DNA from: an uncultured Collinsella sp.
Lineage (GTDB): Bacteria > Actinomycetota > Coriobacteriia > Coriobacteriales > Coriobacteriaceae
NCBI GenBank assembly: GCA_900540905.1
Contig: UQHR01000007.1
Coordinates: 1-64,000, forward strand
Direction: 5' to 3'
Length of the DNA stretch: 64,000 bases
Within the stretch, counting starts at the first letter, position 1, and each line of letters opens with the position of its first letter. The notes under the pieces are model-generated. The model saw only the letters and a program-made list of their open reading frames with translations, was not told the origin of the DNA and made no database searches. A program made the translations under genes and the position numbers. This document shows positions 53,690 to 63,131 of the stretch, piece by piece.

Positions 53690-54388
53690 TTAGGCGGCGC
53701 TGGTTTCTTTGTATTCGAAGACTGGCTCTAGGAGGTCTTCGATGTTGCAGTGTAGGGCTTTTGCTATATCCCTTACGGTTGTTACCGAGGCTTCGTTGAT
53801 GTTTCTCTGGCGTTGTTCGTACATTTGGATTGAGCGGAGGGACACGCCCGATTCGTATGCCAGGTCTTGTTGGGTTTTCTTAAGCTTCTTTCTTGCTAAC
53901 GCAAGTTTGGTTTGCCTGGACGCTTTTTTCGCCATATCGCAGACGAGGCGAGCCACGCGTTCCTCCGAGGCTTCATGCCAGGGATAGTACAGACTGCGCA
54001 GTGCGTCAAACGGAACGACATGCAGCAGGTCTTCGAAAGACTCCCCTAAACGCCACTGCAGATATGCCAGTATCCAGCCTGTCCAATACTCTGGCGTCTT
54101 CTCAAAACGATAGGTGCGATCCGGTATAGACCCGCTCTGATAGCCGGACCTTTCAGCGATAAGCGCGAACAGCTCAACGCCCGATTTTCCCGATACGACC
54201 CATGCGTTGCCGCGTTCGAACTCGCGAGCTACGCCGCTCAGGCAAAAGAGTTCAGCAACTTCCGATCCTTCTGCTCCATAATCGTTAACGGCATAGTCAA
54301 AGCAGTCGCCGAGGTTGTTCATTGCATCCTCGAGGTAGTAGACGGGGTATGTCCTACTCGGCCCACAATCCGTTAACTCTTGGATCAT
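53690..54388 (-). CDS. HTH (XRE) protein, probable antitoxin partner of the DUF3990 protein
   Basis: A 232-residue protein. The C-terminal HTH_3/XRE domain (about 168-225) includes KKTQQDLAYESGVSLRSIQM. The N-terminal 150 residues, with LSGVAREFERGNAWVVSGKS, are not recognised but resemble segments seen next to DUF3990 genes. The gene overlaps the upstream gene by 35 bp, so the two form one module. GGGAGGG precedes the ATG. The DNA target may be the palindrome at 55056. Confidence 0.75.
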   Translation of the reverse strand: MIQELTDCGPSRTYPVYYLEDAMNNLGDCFDYAVNDYGAEGSEVAELFCLSGVAREFERGNAWVVSGKSGVELFALIAERSGYQSGSIPDRTYRFEKTPEYWTGWILAYLQWRLGESFEDLLHVVPFDALRSLYYPWHEASEERVARLVCDMAKKASRQTKLALARKKLKKTQQDLAYESGVSLRSIQMYEQRQRNINEASVTTVRDIAKALHCNIEDLLEPVFEYKETSAA

Positions 54389-55037
54389 TTAAATCAACCC
54401 TCCCTGCCATTAAATCCCTAATGTCGATACCTTCGGAATCGAACCCGTTAACCGTATCCAAGTATTTGCGTCGAGCATTCTGCTCTCGCTCAAAACGCTT
54501 GGGATAAAACTCAGACCCCAAAGCCTGCTTCCAATCGCAGAATCTAATCGCCGAAAATGCGCACTCGCTCATAAGAGCATATTGGATACCCAAATCACCC
54601 AAGCGCATGATACGTTGCAGCTGCCTGAGCGAGATCATGCCGCTGACAAACTGTCTTGCAAACGAAAAATAGGAGTCGTCGGCGCGATAACCTCGAATTA
54701 CGTCATAGGGAGAAATATCAATCAGGCAGTTATCCAGCAGATAGCGAAGTCCTTCGCGCGCCAGCGGTGTCGAAACATTGAACTCCCTATTGTTAGCCAA
54801 AATCGCAAGCCAATTGAGAATTGAAAACTCCCCGGACTCCAAATCCAAGACTGCGAGACCATCCATATCGAGCTCATATCGATTTGCAATGCCATCAGAC
54901 TCAGTCCGACATGCCCACTCCATTGCCATTTCCTCATGTGGCGTGCAATAAAACCCACACCCATAGTCATTGAATTGTCTGCATTTATCCAACGACGGAT
55001 GCTCGACAACAACCTCCGACCCGTGCCAAAGCTCCAT
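54354..55037 (-). CDS. DUF3990 protein, ADP-ribosyltransferase-like, probable toxin
   Basis: A 227-residue cytosolic protein. The N-terminus LWHGSEVVVEHPSLDKC and GCGFYCTPHEEMAMEWA are DUF3990 hallmarks, a family with ADP-ribosyltransferase-like fold (HGS and GFYxT strands). The start ATG 55037 lies five bases after GGAGG. The 3' end overlaps the HTH gene by 35 bp. A perfect 19 bp inverted repeat lies immediately upstream. A toxin role is inferred from the gene pair and has not been shown here. Confidence 0.75.
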   Translation of the reverse strand: MELWHGSEVVVEHPSLDKCRQFNDYGCGFYCTPHEEMAMEWACRTESDGIANRYELDMDGLAVLDLESGEFSILNWLAILANNREFNVSTPLAREGLRYLLDNCLIDISPYDVIRGYRADDSYFSFARQFVSGMISLRQLQRIMRLGDLGIQYALMSECAFSAIRFCDWKQALGSEFYPKRFEREQNARRKYLDTVNGFDSEGIDIRDLMAGRVDLNDPRVNGLWAE

Positions 55038-55055
55038 ATCGACCTCCAAACAAAA

Positions 55056-55102
55056 ATATCACCCCAGTGATAGTGTACCAATAACTATCACTGGGGTGAT
55101 AT
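55056..55102. promoter_or_regulatory. Perfect 19 bp inverted repeat upstream of the DUF3990/HTH module
   Basis: Arms 55056-55074 and 55084-55102 (core CACCCCAGTGATAGT and its complement) are perfect, with a nine-base centre. On the minus strand the repeat runs into TTTTTGTTT, so it can be the engB terminator, and it lies 19 bp before the DUF3990 start, so it can also be an operator. Confidence 0.75.
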
Positions 55103-55138
55103 AGATAGATGCAAACTATTGCCTGCCAAGAACCCTTA

Positions 55139-55729
55139 CTAGAGGCAAGCCTCGGCGATGCGCTTTTTGAGTTCGTCGATGCCGGTGCCGGTCTGGGAGC
55201 TTGTGATGATTACGTTCTCGGCCGGAACGTTGAGCTGCTTTTTGATGGCTGCTGCCTGGCGGGCCTGTTGGGTGCGGCTGAGCTTGTCGGCTTTGGTGAG
55301 GCAGACGATAAAGTTGAACTCGTTGCCCTGCAGGTAGTCGATCATGTCATGGTCGAGTTTACTGGGGTCGTGGCGAATGTCCACCAGCGACACAACCAGG
55401 TTGAAGCTGCGCTCGGAGTCGAAGAAGTCGCCAATGAGCTCGGCCCAGCGGTCACGTTCGGCCTTGGAACGACGGGCGAAACCGTAGCCCGGCAGGTCGA
55501 CGAAGTGCACATCGTCAGCCTCAAAGAAGTTGATGTTGCTCGTCTTGCCCGGCGTACTCGAAACCTTGACCAGGTTCTTGCGGCCAAAAAGCTTGTTCAT
55601 AATCGACGACTTGCCCACGTTGGAGCGGCCGACAAAGCTCACCTCGGGGCAGGTGGACTCGGGAATCTGCGAAACCTTGCCATAGCTGGCGACGAACTTG
55701 GCAAGCTGGTAGTTAATGGAATCGGCCAT
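55139..55729 (-). CDS. engB: Ribosome biogenesis GTPase EngB (YihA/YsxC)
   Basis: GTPase required for assembly of the large ribosomal subunit (196 residues). G1 is GRSNVGKSS, G3 is DLPGYG, G4 is LTKADK, and the switch region is FVGRSNV. ATG 55729 follows AGGAG; the in-frame GTG at 55735 overlaps that site. Translated after mtnN in the same direction with a 38 bp gap. Confidence 0.95.
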   Translation of the reverse strand: MADSINYQLAKFVASYGKVSQIPESTCPEVSFVGRSNVGKSSIMNKLFGRKNLVKVSSTPGKTSNINFFEADDVHFVDLPGYGFARRSKAERDRWAELIGDFFDSERSFNLVVSLVDIRHDPSKLDHDMIDYLQGNEFNFIVCLTKADKLSRTQQARQAAAIKKQLNVPAENVIITSSQTGTGIDELKKRIAEACL

Positions 55730-55767
55730 GGACACTCCTTGGTCGTAGGTTCTTACAAATAGACGCG

Positions 55768-56508
55768 CTATTGCGCAGCGGCAATGCGGCGGACGATATC
55801 GAGCGTGATGTCACTTGCGACACGCGCGTACTCGAACAGATCGAACTCGCGCTCGCAAATTGCATCGTACGCCTCGTCACAATTATCGCTGATAGCGCGC
55901 AACACCAGGCAATCGACACCATTTTTGGTTGCGACATGGGCAATTGCCGCGCCCTCCATGCCGACACAATCGGCATGCGTCGCCTCGATAGCGTCATTGC
56001 GCATGGTGGCGCCCGTCACAAAGCGGTTACCCGTGGCAATCGTGCCGACCAGGAACTGCTTGGTGCCCTCGTTCGAAGCGACTGCATTTTTCGAAGCGTC
56101 AACAAACCCACGCTCAGCAAGCACGTCGGCGGCAATATCGACCAGCGCGGGCGTCGAGCCAAACTCCTCGAGCCCCGGTGCGGACTCGGCGATAAGCGCG
56201 GTATCGGTATCCAGATAGCGTAGGCGTTTGCCAATGACCACGTCGTCGATATGGAGCTTGGGGTTCAAACCGCCCGCAATGCCCGAAAACACAACAGCCT
56301 GCGGAGCATACTTGCTAATGAGGTGCTGTGTTGCAGCGGCGGCGTTCACCGTGCCCATGCCCGCCGTTGTGGCGACAACTGTCAGGCCGTCGAGCTCACC
56401 GCTCACAACGGTCAAGCCTGCCTCCCGTGCCTCGCAAACGTCGCTCAGCTCTTCCTTAATCTGCATGATCTCTTTTTCGAGCGCACCGATAATCGCGATG
56501 GTAGCCAT
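55768..56508 (-). CDS. mtnN: 5'-methylthioadenosine/S-adenosylhomocysteine nucleosidase
   Basis: Cytosolic nucleosidase (246 residues) that recycles methylthioadenosine and S-adenosylhomocysteine. The N-terminal IAIIGALEKEI, AVVFSGIAGGLNP, VGMEGAAIAHV and the catalytic Asp in RAISDNCDEAY are the family signature. ATG 56508 is chosen; the longer frame would begin with TTG at 56520. It is just upstream of engB. Confidence 0.94.
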   Translation of the reverse strand: MATIAIIGALEKEIMQIKEELSDVCEAREAGLTVVSGELDGLTVVATTAGMGTVNAAAATQHLISKYAPQAVVFSGIAGGLNPKLHIDDVVIGKRLRYLDTDTALIAESAPGLEEFGSTPALVDIAADVLAERGFVDASKNAVASNEGTKQFLVGTIATGNRFVTGATMRNDAIEATHADCVGMEGAAIAHVATKNGVDCLVLRAISDNCDEAYDAICEREFDLFEYARVASDITLDIVRRIAAAQ

Positions 56509-56586
56509 ACCATTCCCCAAACCTATACGAAATTCTCAACCAAGGTATGGTACCAGCATTTTGTTTGACCTCGCCAAACGAACACG

Positions 56587-57705
56587 CTAAGCCAGTGCAG
56601 CTCGCGTATCAAACAGAGCCTTTGCAATCGCAGCCGTAACCTCGCTCGAACGGTCGCTCGATGGCATCGATGTCATGACGCTCATGACATAGGTACGGCC
56701 ATCGATGTCGATGAGGCCTGCATCGCATGTCGAATAGTAGCCGTCCTCGCTGATCCAACCCGCTTTGTTGCGCACCAAGACCTGATCGTCCGCAATGCCA
56801 TCGCGAATAAACGAGCGCGATGTTGATGCCAAAAGGCCTGACAACCACTGTGAAGTCTCGGTATCCATGCTCAGATACTCGCTCATCTCGCGCCATAACC
56901 TCGCAGAAGTGCGCGGGCAGTAGGTCGGAAAATCACTCATCGGATTCAGTGCCGTTTCGTCATCAACACCCAGATTGGCAATCCAATCCTCATAGCCATC
57001 ATGGTCAAACGCCGCGCGTAACGCGATAAACGAATCGTTGTCTGAGTTGGCGACGGCATTCTCGATAAGATCGCGCACCGTCTGCCAGCCCATGCTGCAA
57101 CCACCATACGTGGCTAAAGGCCCATCGAGCGACACCTGCCCCGATTCGACCAACGTCTCGCAAATATAGAGCGCATACAGCGCTTTGTAGCTGCTCGCTC
57201 CATACACCTCGACATCGGCGTTATACGTCACGCCCCTACCGCTCGATAGGTCGTAGAACACTACACCCACATCGCCCAGCTCCTGCGCCCGACACAGGGC
57301 ATCCTGGAGCAAGGCAAGGCTCTCATCCTCCAAGGCAGGAGTCTTGTTATCCACCAACGAGAAGGTCCGAACGGTATCACCCGAAGGGATATCGTTGAAG
57401 TCCGCCTTCGAAAGTCTCGTCTTGAGATCTGCCGTCGACAGAGCTTGATCTGCCGACGCTTTGGACTTTGAAACCTTCTCGTTTTGCAGCTGTACCGTTG
57501 ACGCATCTGGGCGCCCCGTTCGCTCCGAGGCGTAGGTTTTAACGGTAATTCCGAGGATAATAACCGCCGACGTTAGCATCCCAATGGCGGCAATCTTCCT
57601 CACGCGGATGCGAGCGCCGGCAAGGCCACGCGAAGACGTGCCCTTCGTCTTATATCTGCTGCCATGCTGCGGCACATACTCGTCCCGCGATGCGATGTTT
57701 CGCAC
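56587..57705 (-). CDS. Membrane-anchored class A beta-lactamase-fold serine hydrolase
   Basis: A 372-residue protein with an N-terminal membrane helix (about 38-54) and a beta-lactamase/PBP fold outside. Ser171 and Lys174 form the SxxK motif (GASSYKAL), SDN is at 221-223, and a KTG-like KAG occurs in VRNKAGWI. In the region that in class A enzymes carries the Glu166 general base there is no clear Glu (NPMSDFPTYCPRTSAR), so strong penicillin hydrolysis is doubtful; a peptidase or sensor role is possible. The start is GTG 57705 after AGGAG. Confidence 0.82.
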   Translation of the reverse strand: MRNIASRDEYVPQHGSRYKTKGTSSRGLAGARIRVRKIAAIGMLTSAVIILGITVKTYASERTGRPDASTVQLQNEKVSKSKASADQALSTADLKTRLSKADFNDIPSGDTVRTFSLVDNKTPALEDESLALLQDALCRAQELGDVGVVFYDLSSGRGVTYNADVEVYGASSYKALYALYICETLVESGQVSLDGPLATYGGCSMGWQTVRDLIENAVANSDNDSFIALRAAFDHDGYEDWIANLGVDDETALNPMSDFPTYCPRTSARLWREMSEYLSMDTETSQWLSGLLASTSRSFIRDGIADDQVLVRNKAGWISEDGYYSTCDAGLIDIDGRTYVMSVMTSMPSSDRSSEVTAAIAKALFDTRAALA

Positions 57706-57864
57706 GTGGTCTCCTGACTGCCACCGTTTATATACGAGCAGTATGATACCGAGCAGGCATTTCTTTCCAAAGATATTCAGCGGCGTTTAAGGTGTCTTTA
57801 AAGAAACCACAAGCGTATTTATCCAAATGGCACGATTCTGTTGCGCATCTCTACCCAAAACGAA

Positions 57865-57929
57865 GTTGCGGTGAAATGGTTCCTGTTTGGGCGACATGGG
57901 CCTAAAAACAAGAACTATTCCACCGCAAC
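57865..57929 (-). terminator. Long hairpin at the pflA end
   Basis: GTTGCGGTG (57865-57873) pairs with CACCGCAAC (57921-57929), with further partial pairing inside (GTTC/GAAC, TGTTT/AAACA). It lies 38 bp past the pflA stop codon on the minus strand. The 261 bp gap here (57706-57966) holds also the promoter of the beta-lactamase-fold gene. Confidence 0.55.
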
Positions 57930-57966
57930 TCAGCTGGGAACGAGGGGATATGAGGGCTATGGCATG

Positions 57967-58785
57967 CTATCCGATAGCGTTTTTGAGCTCCGCGCGGCGC
58001 TTTTTCATGCCCGTCATGACGGCATTGCGCAACTCGGGCATGCGCGCGGTATCCATCTGGGGCACGCCCTCAAGCTTATAGGGAATGCCCAGTTGCTCGT
58101 ACTTGACGACACCCATCGTGTGATACGGCAGCATCTCCAAACCCACCACGTTGTGCCATGGAGCGATCAGGCAACCAAGCTTCTCGCATTCCTCCACCGT
58201 GTCGGTAATGCCCGGCACCACCACGTGGCGGATAACGACCTTAATCTTGCGACGTGCAAGCTCATCGCCAAACGCCAGGATGCGTGCGGGATCACAACCG
58301 GTCAGCTTTTTATGCTCGACGGGATCGGCGTGCTTAATGTCGAGCAGCACCATATCGGTCTCGTTGAGTACGGCATCGAACTTCTCGGGATGCGCGGGAT
58401 CGAACGCATAGCCACAGCTATCCAAGCAGGTATGCACGCGACCATCGGGGTTGTTGTGCATGGCACAGAACAGGTCGGCCAAAAACTCAGGCTGTAGGAG
58501 CGGCTCGCCGCCGGACACCGTAATGCCACCGCTGCGATAGAACTCGTGGTTACTCTGGAACTCATCCATCAGGTGTTCGACGGTCACCATGGTGCCGCCG
58601 TTAACAGACCAGGTATCGGGATTGTGACAATACGCGCAGCGCATGGGACAGCCCTGGACAAACACCACAAAGCGAATGCCGGGTCCGTCGACCGTTCCCA
58701 TCGTCTCGATTGAATGCACGCGGCCAAGGGCAAACGCAGAGTCCTCGGGACGAGCGTCCACACCCTCAAGCGTCATTTCTGCCAT
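57967..58785 (-). CDS. pflA: Pyruvate formate-lyase-activating enzyme
   Basis: Radical SAM enzyme (272 residues) that makes the glycyl radical on pyruvate formate-lyase under anaerobic conditions. The cluster motif is GCPMRCAYCHNPD (Cys46, Cys50, Cys53), and TVDGPGIRFVVFVQG precedes it. ATG 58785 follows AAGGT; a longer frame could begin with TTG at 58815. No pflB lies in the window, so the target enzyme is encoded elsewhere. Confidence 0.92.
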   Translation of the reverse strand: MAEMTLEGVDARPEDSAFALGRVHSIETMGTVDGPGIRFVVFVQGCPMRCAYCHNPDTWSVNGGTMVTVEHLMDEFQSNHEFYRSGGITVSGGEPLLQPEFLADLFCAMHNNPDGRVHTCLDSCGYAFDPAHPEKFDAVLNETDMVLLDIKHADPVEHKKLTGCDPARILAFGDELARRKIKVVIRHVVVPGITDTVEECEKLGCLIAPWHNVVGLEMLPYHTMGVVKYEQLGIPYKLEGVPQMDTARMPELRNAVMTGMKKRRAELKNAIG

Positions 58786-58832
58786 TCGCGCTACCTTGCC
58801 TCTCTTTGGATGCAACCAATTAAAATGCCAGA

Positions 58833-58881
58833 GCCATTCTAGCCTATGCGTTTGCGTTTAAACGTCTCGGGCTAGAATGGC
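58833..58881 (-). terminator. Terminator of the DegV gene
   Basis: GCCATTCTAGCC (58833-58844) and GGCTAGAATGGC (58870-58881) form a perfect 12 bp stem downstream of the DegV stop codon; the minus strand then carries GCATTTTAATT. Confidence 0.7.
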
Positions 58882-58959
58882 ACGTTTTAATCTATCCCCC
58901 ATCACCATGGCTGGGGTCTACTTCGAGATGTCAGACTGAAGAACGCTCGTCTGAGGCCT

Positions 58960-59814
58960 TTACGCCTTAAGCGTGAGCACCGCGCCGAAAGCAGTCGGGC
59001 CGCAGTGGCTCGAAATGACGCCGCCGACCTGAGTCCAGGTAACGTCCTTAAAGCCAAGATCGTGTGCATAGACTTCCATGTCGTCGCGCAACTCCTCGGA
59101 AAGACCCACCGAATACGCCAGGCCAATATGCGAGTAGTCGATCTCGCCCTTCTCTACCATGTGATCAATAAAGGCACGGGCGCACTTAAGCATAGAACCG
59201 CGGAACTTCTTGGTCGCCACGAACTTGCCGCCCGTCACCTCAATGCAGGGCTTAATCTTGAGCAGATGGGCGCCTAGGAACGCGACGTTGGACAAGCGGC
59301 CACCTGCCTTAAGGAAGGCAAGGTCGGTAGGAACAAAGCCCAACAGTACGCGGTCCATGACGGAGTTCGTAAATGCAAAGATCTCGTCGACGGTGGCATC
59401 GGGGTGAGCCTCGATGTATTTGGCGGTCTCGACGGCAACGAGCGACTGGCCCACCGAGACAAAACGCGTATCCATGGAGAATACGTAGTCGCGGCCCTTA
59501 GCCGCAATCTTGGAGGACTGATGCGAGCAAGTCGTGACTTCGGAGTACGCAAGATGCAGAATGGTCGCATCGGGCTGCTCGGCATGGATACGGTCATATA
59601 CGTGCGCAAAATCTGCAGGCGCGCAGCCGCTGGTCTTGGGCATTACGCCAAACTCGTTGCAGCGCGAGTAAATCTCGAGCGGATCGATGGAGCCGTCCTC
59701 GACGGTCTCGTCACCAATCGTGACATGCATGGGCACGCGCACGATGCCGTAGCGCTCGCAGAGCTCCGGCGTCACATCCGACCCAGACTCAACTACGATT
59801 ACGTACTTGCCCAT
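58960..59814 (-). CDS. DegV-family fatty-acid-binding protein
   Basis: A 284-residue cytosolic protein of the DegV/FakB type, which holds a fatty acid for a kinase. The N-terminal VVESGSDVTPELC and the middle KTSGCAPADF and ILHLAYSEVTTCSHQSS match the family. ATG 59814 gives the standard start MGKYVIVVE; the frame is open to 59925 with no better site. Fatty-acid kinase (FakA) is not in the window. Confidence 0.88.
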   Translation of the reverse strand: MGKYVIVVESGSDVTPELCERYGIVRVPMHVTIGDETVEDGSIDPLEIYSRCNEFGVMPKTSGCAPADFAHVYDRIHAEQPDATILHLAYSEVTTCSHQSSKIAAKGRDYVFSMDTRFVSVGQSLVAVETAKYIEAHPDATVDEIFAFTNSVMDRVLLGFVPTDLAFLKAGGRLSNVAFLGAHLLKIKPCIEVTGGKFVATKKFRGSMLKCARAFIDHMVEKGEIDYSHIGLAYSVGLSEELRDDMEVYAHDLGFKDVTWTQVGGVISSHCGPTAFGAVLTLKA

Positions 59815-59899
59815 TATTATCACGACCCATCTCGACATTGGCCTTTCAATACATGGCACGCGCCGCCGCACTGCTGCACAACAGCGTCCAAGCGCCAAA

Positions 59900-59938
59900 G
59901 AGACGCCGTCCCTTGCACACAACAAAGGACAGCGTCTC
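59900..59938 (-). terminator. Terminator of the GH32 gene
   Basis: GAGACGCCGTCC (59900-59911) pairs with GGACAGCGTCTC (59927-59938) with one mismatch; the stem is extended by TTG/CAA. On the minus strand TTTGG follows. Confidence 0.7.
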
Positions 59939-60090
59939 CCTGGAAAACTCCGTGCTAACCTGAGATTCTACACGGTTTGCAACAATGTGTTACTTACTCC
60001 GCAAACGGTAGCTATACACGATAAACGGTAGTTCGCTGCGGCAACTGCGACACATTCCGCCCGGCAAGTCCAATCGTGCTCCACGCACGG

Positions 60091-61539
60091 TTAATGCGCG
60101 AGGCGGTAGAAATCCATCGACGCCGCACCCTCGGCATGCAACCCCATCGCCGAAACCGCCGGCGAATAGGTACGGCTTGTAAGTGCCGCCTCGCCGCTGT
60201 TGGCAAAAATCTCGACCATCGTAGTGTCCGAAAGTATGCGCAGGTCGCGAAGCCCACTGAGCTCAATCGACCTCCGGTCTCGCCCATAGCCTTCATTACC
60301 CATGTCGAGGGAAAGCATCCCGTCCGCATAACGCACAAAGACACCCTTGCGAATCTCGAGCTCGACCATCTTGGCGCCCTCACAGGAAACCACAAGATCA
60401 AACAGGCGGCCCGGCTTCTCAACGGTTTCACCGCCTGTCGCGCGAACGCAGTCGCCGCGCATCCTCTCAATCTCGTGCACCGGCTGCTGGTAGAGCTTAC
60501 CATCGCGCATGCTCAGCTCTCGCGGCACCGTCAACGCGCACTGCCACCCACGCGCAACCGTCGGGTTTTCTGCCGTCGCATCGGGGCAACCCGACCATCC
60601 AATCATCAAACGCCGGCCTGCAGCATCCTCAAAGGACTGCGGAGCATAGAAATCAAAACCGGCATCGACCATCGGGGGCATGCCCTGCCCGACGATTTTA
60701 AAGCTCGGCGCCTCCCAATCGGCCTCGATGGGGAACCACACGCACTGATGCGGATTGCGGTAACGCCAACCATCGGCAGGCACACCCTGCGGACAGCAAA
60801 CGAGAACAAGCTCACCATCGAGCTCAAACAGATCGGGGCACTCCCACATAAAGCCAAACTTCTCGCCCAGCTCAATACGCGTCGCATAGTTCCAGTCCTC
60901 TAGATCGCGCGAGGTATAGACAAGCACGCAGCCGCGGTCGTCTTTCGTACGAGCGCCCAGAACCATGTAGTAGATACCATCGTGCTCAAGGATCTTGGGG
61001 TCGCGCACGTGCGTACCGATATCGTCGCGGTAATCGACCGGTCCAACAGCTATGCGCTTCTCGCCCAATTCGTCGGGGTTCTCCGCAACCATATGAATCT
61101 GGTTTTGCTCACGACCCGTCAACACGTAGTCGTAATCATCGCGATCAAAATGCTTGACGTTGCCGGTATAGAAGTAGTGAATCTTGCCATCACGTACAAA
61201 GGCAGAACCAGAATACGCTCCGTTCGAATCCAAATCGGAATCGGGGAACAGCGCGGGGCCGTGATTCTCGTACGTCACAAAATCCTTTGTCGTCAGATGG
61301 TTCCAAAGCACTGGACCGCCATGCGCAGCATCGAACGGATCGTATTGGTGATAGATGTGATACGTATCACCAATCTGCACCAAACCGTTGGGGTCGTTGA
61401 GCCAGCCAAGCTCAGGCTCCACATGGAACAGGAGTCTATCGGGGTCGGACGCGATGCGAGCCGCCGTCTCATCCTGTCCGGCTCGCCACTGCTCATAGTC
61501 CGCGCGTGTCACCTTATTTTTTTGATTAAACATCGCCAT
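60091..61539 (-). CDS. scrB: Sucrose-6-phosphate hydrolase / beta-fructosidase (GH32)
   Basis: Cytosolic GH32 enzyme (482 residues) that splits sucrose-6-phosphate delivered by the PTS. The nucleophile is Asp49 in WLNDPNG; the transition-state Asp is in HVRDPKI; the acid/base Glu is in WECPDLF. A C-terminal beta-sandwich follows. It begins 95 bp after the stop codon of the PTS gene on the same strand, which supports the sucrose role. The MAMF start gives ATG at 61539 or 61533; AAGG lies just upstream of both. Confidence 0.9.
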   Translation of the reverse strand: MAMFNQKNKVTRADYEQWRAGQDETAARIASDPDRLLFHVEPELGWLNDPNGLVQIGDTYHIYHQYDPFDAAHGGPVLWNHLTTKDFVTYENHGPALFPDSDLDSNGAYSGSAFVRDGKIHYFYTGNVKHFDRDDYDYVLTGREQNQIHMVAENPDELGEKRIAVGPVDYRDDIGTHVRDPKILEHDGIYYMVLGARTKDDRGCVLVYTSRDLEDWNYATRIELGEKFGFMWECPDLFELDGELVLVCCPQGVPADGWRYRNPHQCVWFPIEADWEAPSFKIVGQGMPPMVDAGFDFYAPQSFEDAAGRRLMIGWSGCPDATAENPTVARGWQCALTVPRELSMRDGKLYQQPVHEIERMRGDCVRATGGETVEKPGRLFDLVVSCEGAKMVELEIRKGVFVRYADGMLSLDMGNEGYGRDRRSIELSGLRDLRILSDTTMVEIFANSGEAALTSRTYSPAVSAMGLHAEGAASMDFYRLAH

Positions 61540-61634
61540 TGGCCTTCTCGTCTATAGGGAAGGACGCTCGACTCACACGAGCCGAACGCCCCTCCTCAAA
61601 TGGACTTATCCGCACGTTACGCTGAACGGCTCAA

Positions 61635-63086
61635 CTAGAAGCTAACGTCGAAGCCAGCGCCAGCGCCCTCTTCATCGGTGGTCGGAACGCCCTTTGCCTT
61701 GTTGTAGGCAAAGATCAAGACGATCGGCACGATAAAGGCGATGAGATTGCCAGCCACATACCACACGAGAGTCTCGGGCGTGACGATGAGCAGGCCAAGC
61801 ACGCCGGTCAGACCCTGACCGATAGCGCGCACCTCAAAGAGCTTGACGAAGGCACCGCCGCAGCCTGCACCGATGCATGCGCAGATGAACGGAATGATCG
61901 AATAGCGCATGTTTGCAGCAAAGATAGCGGGCTCGGAGATTCCGACCAGCGTCGGGATAAAGGACGACATGCAGATGTTGCGCTCTTTGGAGTGCTTCTT
62001 GTGAATGAGGTACATACCGATGGCGCCGCCGCCCTGGGCGATGATGGAAACCGACCAGATGGCCTGGATGTAGTTGAAGCCAGTCGTGGCAACAAGGTTT
62101 GCCTCGATACCCTGGATGAACTGATGCGTACCGGTAACGACGAGCGGCTGCAGGAACGCGGCGAAGACAAAGGCACCAAAGACGCCCATCCTGTTGTACA
62201 GGATATCGATTACGCCGGCGAGGACGTCACCGATCAGGTTACCGAGCGGGCCGAACACGGTGAACAGGGCGACGTTAGCAAGAATCAGGGTAACGGTCGG
62301 GACAAAGACGAACGAAACGACCTCGGGGATGTACTTCTGGGCAATCTTTTCGACCTTGGCCATAAACCAGGCGGTCAGAATTGCAGGGAACACGCCGCCC
62401 TGGAAAGCAACCATGGGAATGGAGAGCGGACCAAAGTTCCAGTACTCAGCACCCGTCGGGTCCATAACGAACGTGTTGCGGTTCATAAGGCTCGGGTGAA
62501 CCATGACGATACCGACGAGGATGCCCAGGATCGGGTTACCGCCAAAACGCTTGACTGCGCTGTACATAACCAGGACAGGCAGGTAGTCGAACGTGGTGGC
62601 GATAATGGCAAAGAAGCTTGCGAGGTTCTTGAGGAACTCGCTGTGATCGGCGAGGCTGCCCTCCATGCCAAAGAGGCCGTTGGCAACGATCAGCGACTTA
62701 AGGCCGATGATGATTGCAGCGCCGACGAAGGCGGGAATGATGGGGATAAAGATGTCCGAGAATACCTTGAGGACCGAGAAGAACTTGCCCTTCTTGTCCG
62801 CCTCGGCGCCCTTGACCTCGGAAGCGCTGATCTCCTTAACGCCCGTCAGAGCCATAAACTCATCGTAAACCTTGTTGACGGTACCGGTACCGAAGATGAT
62901 CATGAGCTGGCCGCTGTTGTACAGCACGCCCTTGACGCCATCGATGTTCTCGAGCTCGGCCTTGTTGTATTTGCTCGTATCCTTGAGCACCAGACGCAGA
63001 CGGGTCACGCAATGCGTGGCGCCCTCGATGTTCTCCAGTCCGCCGACGTTGTCGACGACTTGCTGGGACACTGCCTTGTAGTCCAT
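61635..63086 (-). CDS. scrA: PTS sucrose-type transporter subunit IIBC
   Basis: Imports and phosphorylates a sugar, most likely sucrose. The EIIB phospho-Cys is Cys26 in ATHCVTRLR; the EIIC part has about ten membrane segments, with GISEPAIFAANMR near its end. There is no fused IIA, so IIA must come from another gene. At 483 residues it is the sucrose/trehalose-type IIBC length. ATG 63086 follows GAGAGGAA. It is flanked by two GH32 genes. Substrate inferred from neighbours. Confidence 0.88.
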   Translation of the reverse strand: MDYKAVSQQVVDNVGGLENIEGATHCVTRLRLVLKDTSKYNKAELENIDGVKGVLYNSGQLMIIFGTGTVNKVYDEFMALTGVKEISASEVKGAEADKKGKFFSVLKVFSDIFIPIIPAFVGAAIIIGLKSLIVANGLFGMEGSLADHSEFLKNLASFFAIIATTFDYLPVLVMYSAVKRFGGNPILGILVGIVMVHPSLMNRNTFVMDPTGAEYWNFGPLSIPMVAFQGGVFPAILTAWFMAKVEKIAQKYIPEVVSFVFVPTVTLILANVALFTVFGPLGNLIGDVLAGVIDILYNRMGVFGAFVFAAFLQPLVVTGTHQFIQGIEANLVATTGFNYIQAIWSVSIIAQGGGAIGMYLIHKKHSKERNICMSSFIPTLVGISEPAIFAANMRYSIIPFICACIGAGCGGAFVKLFEVRAIGQGLTGVLGLLIVTPETLVWYVAGNLIAFIVPIVLIFAYNKAKGVPTTDEEGAGAGFDVSF

Positions 63087-63131
63087 GTTCCTCTCCATTC
63101 CTTTTCTAAATCATAAAACGGTTCGTTGCCG

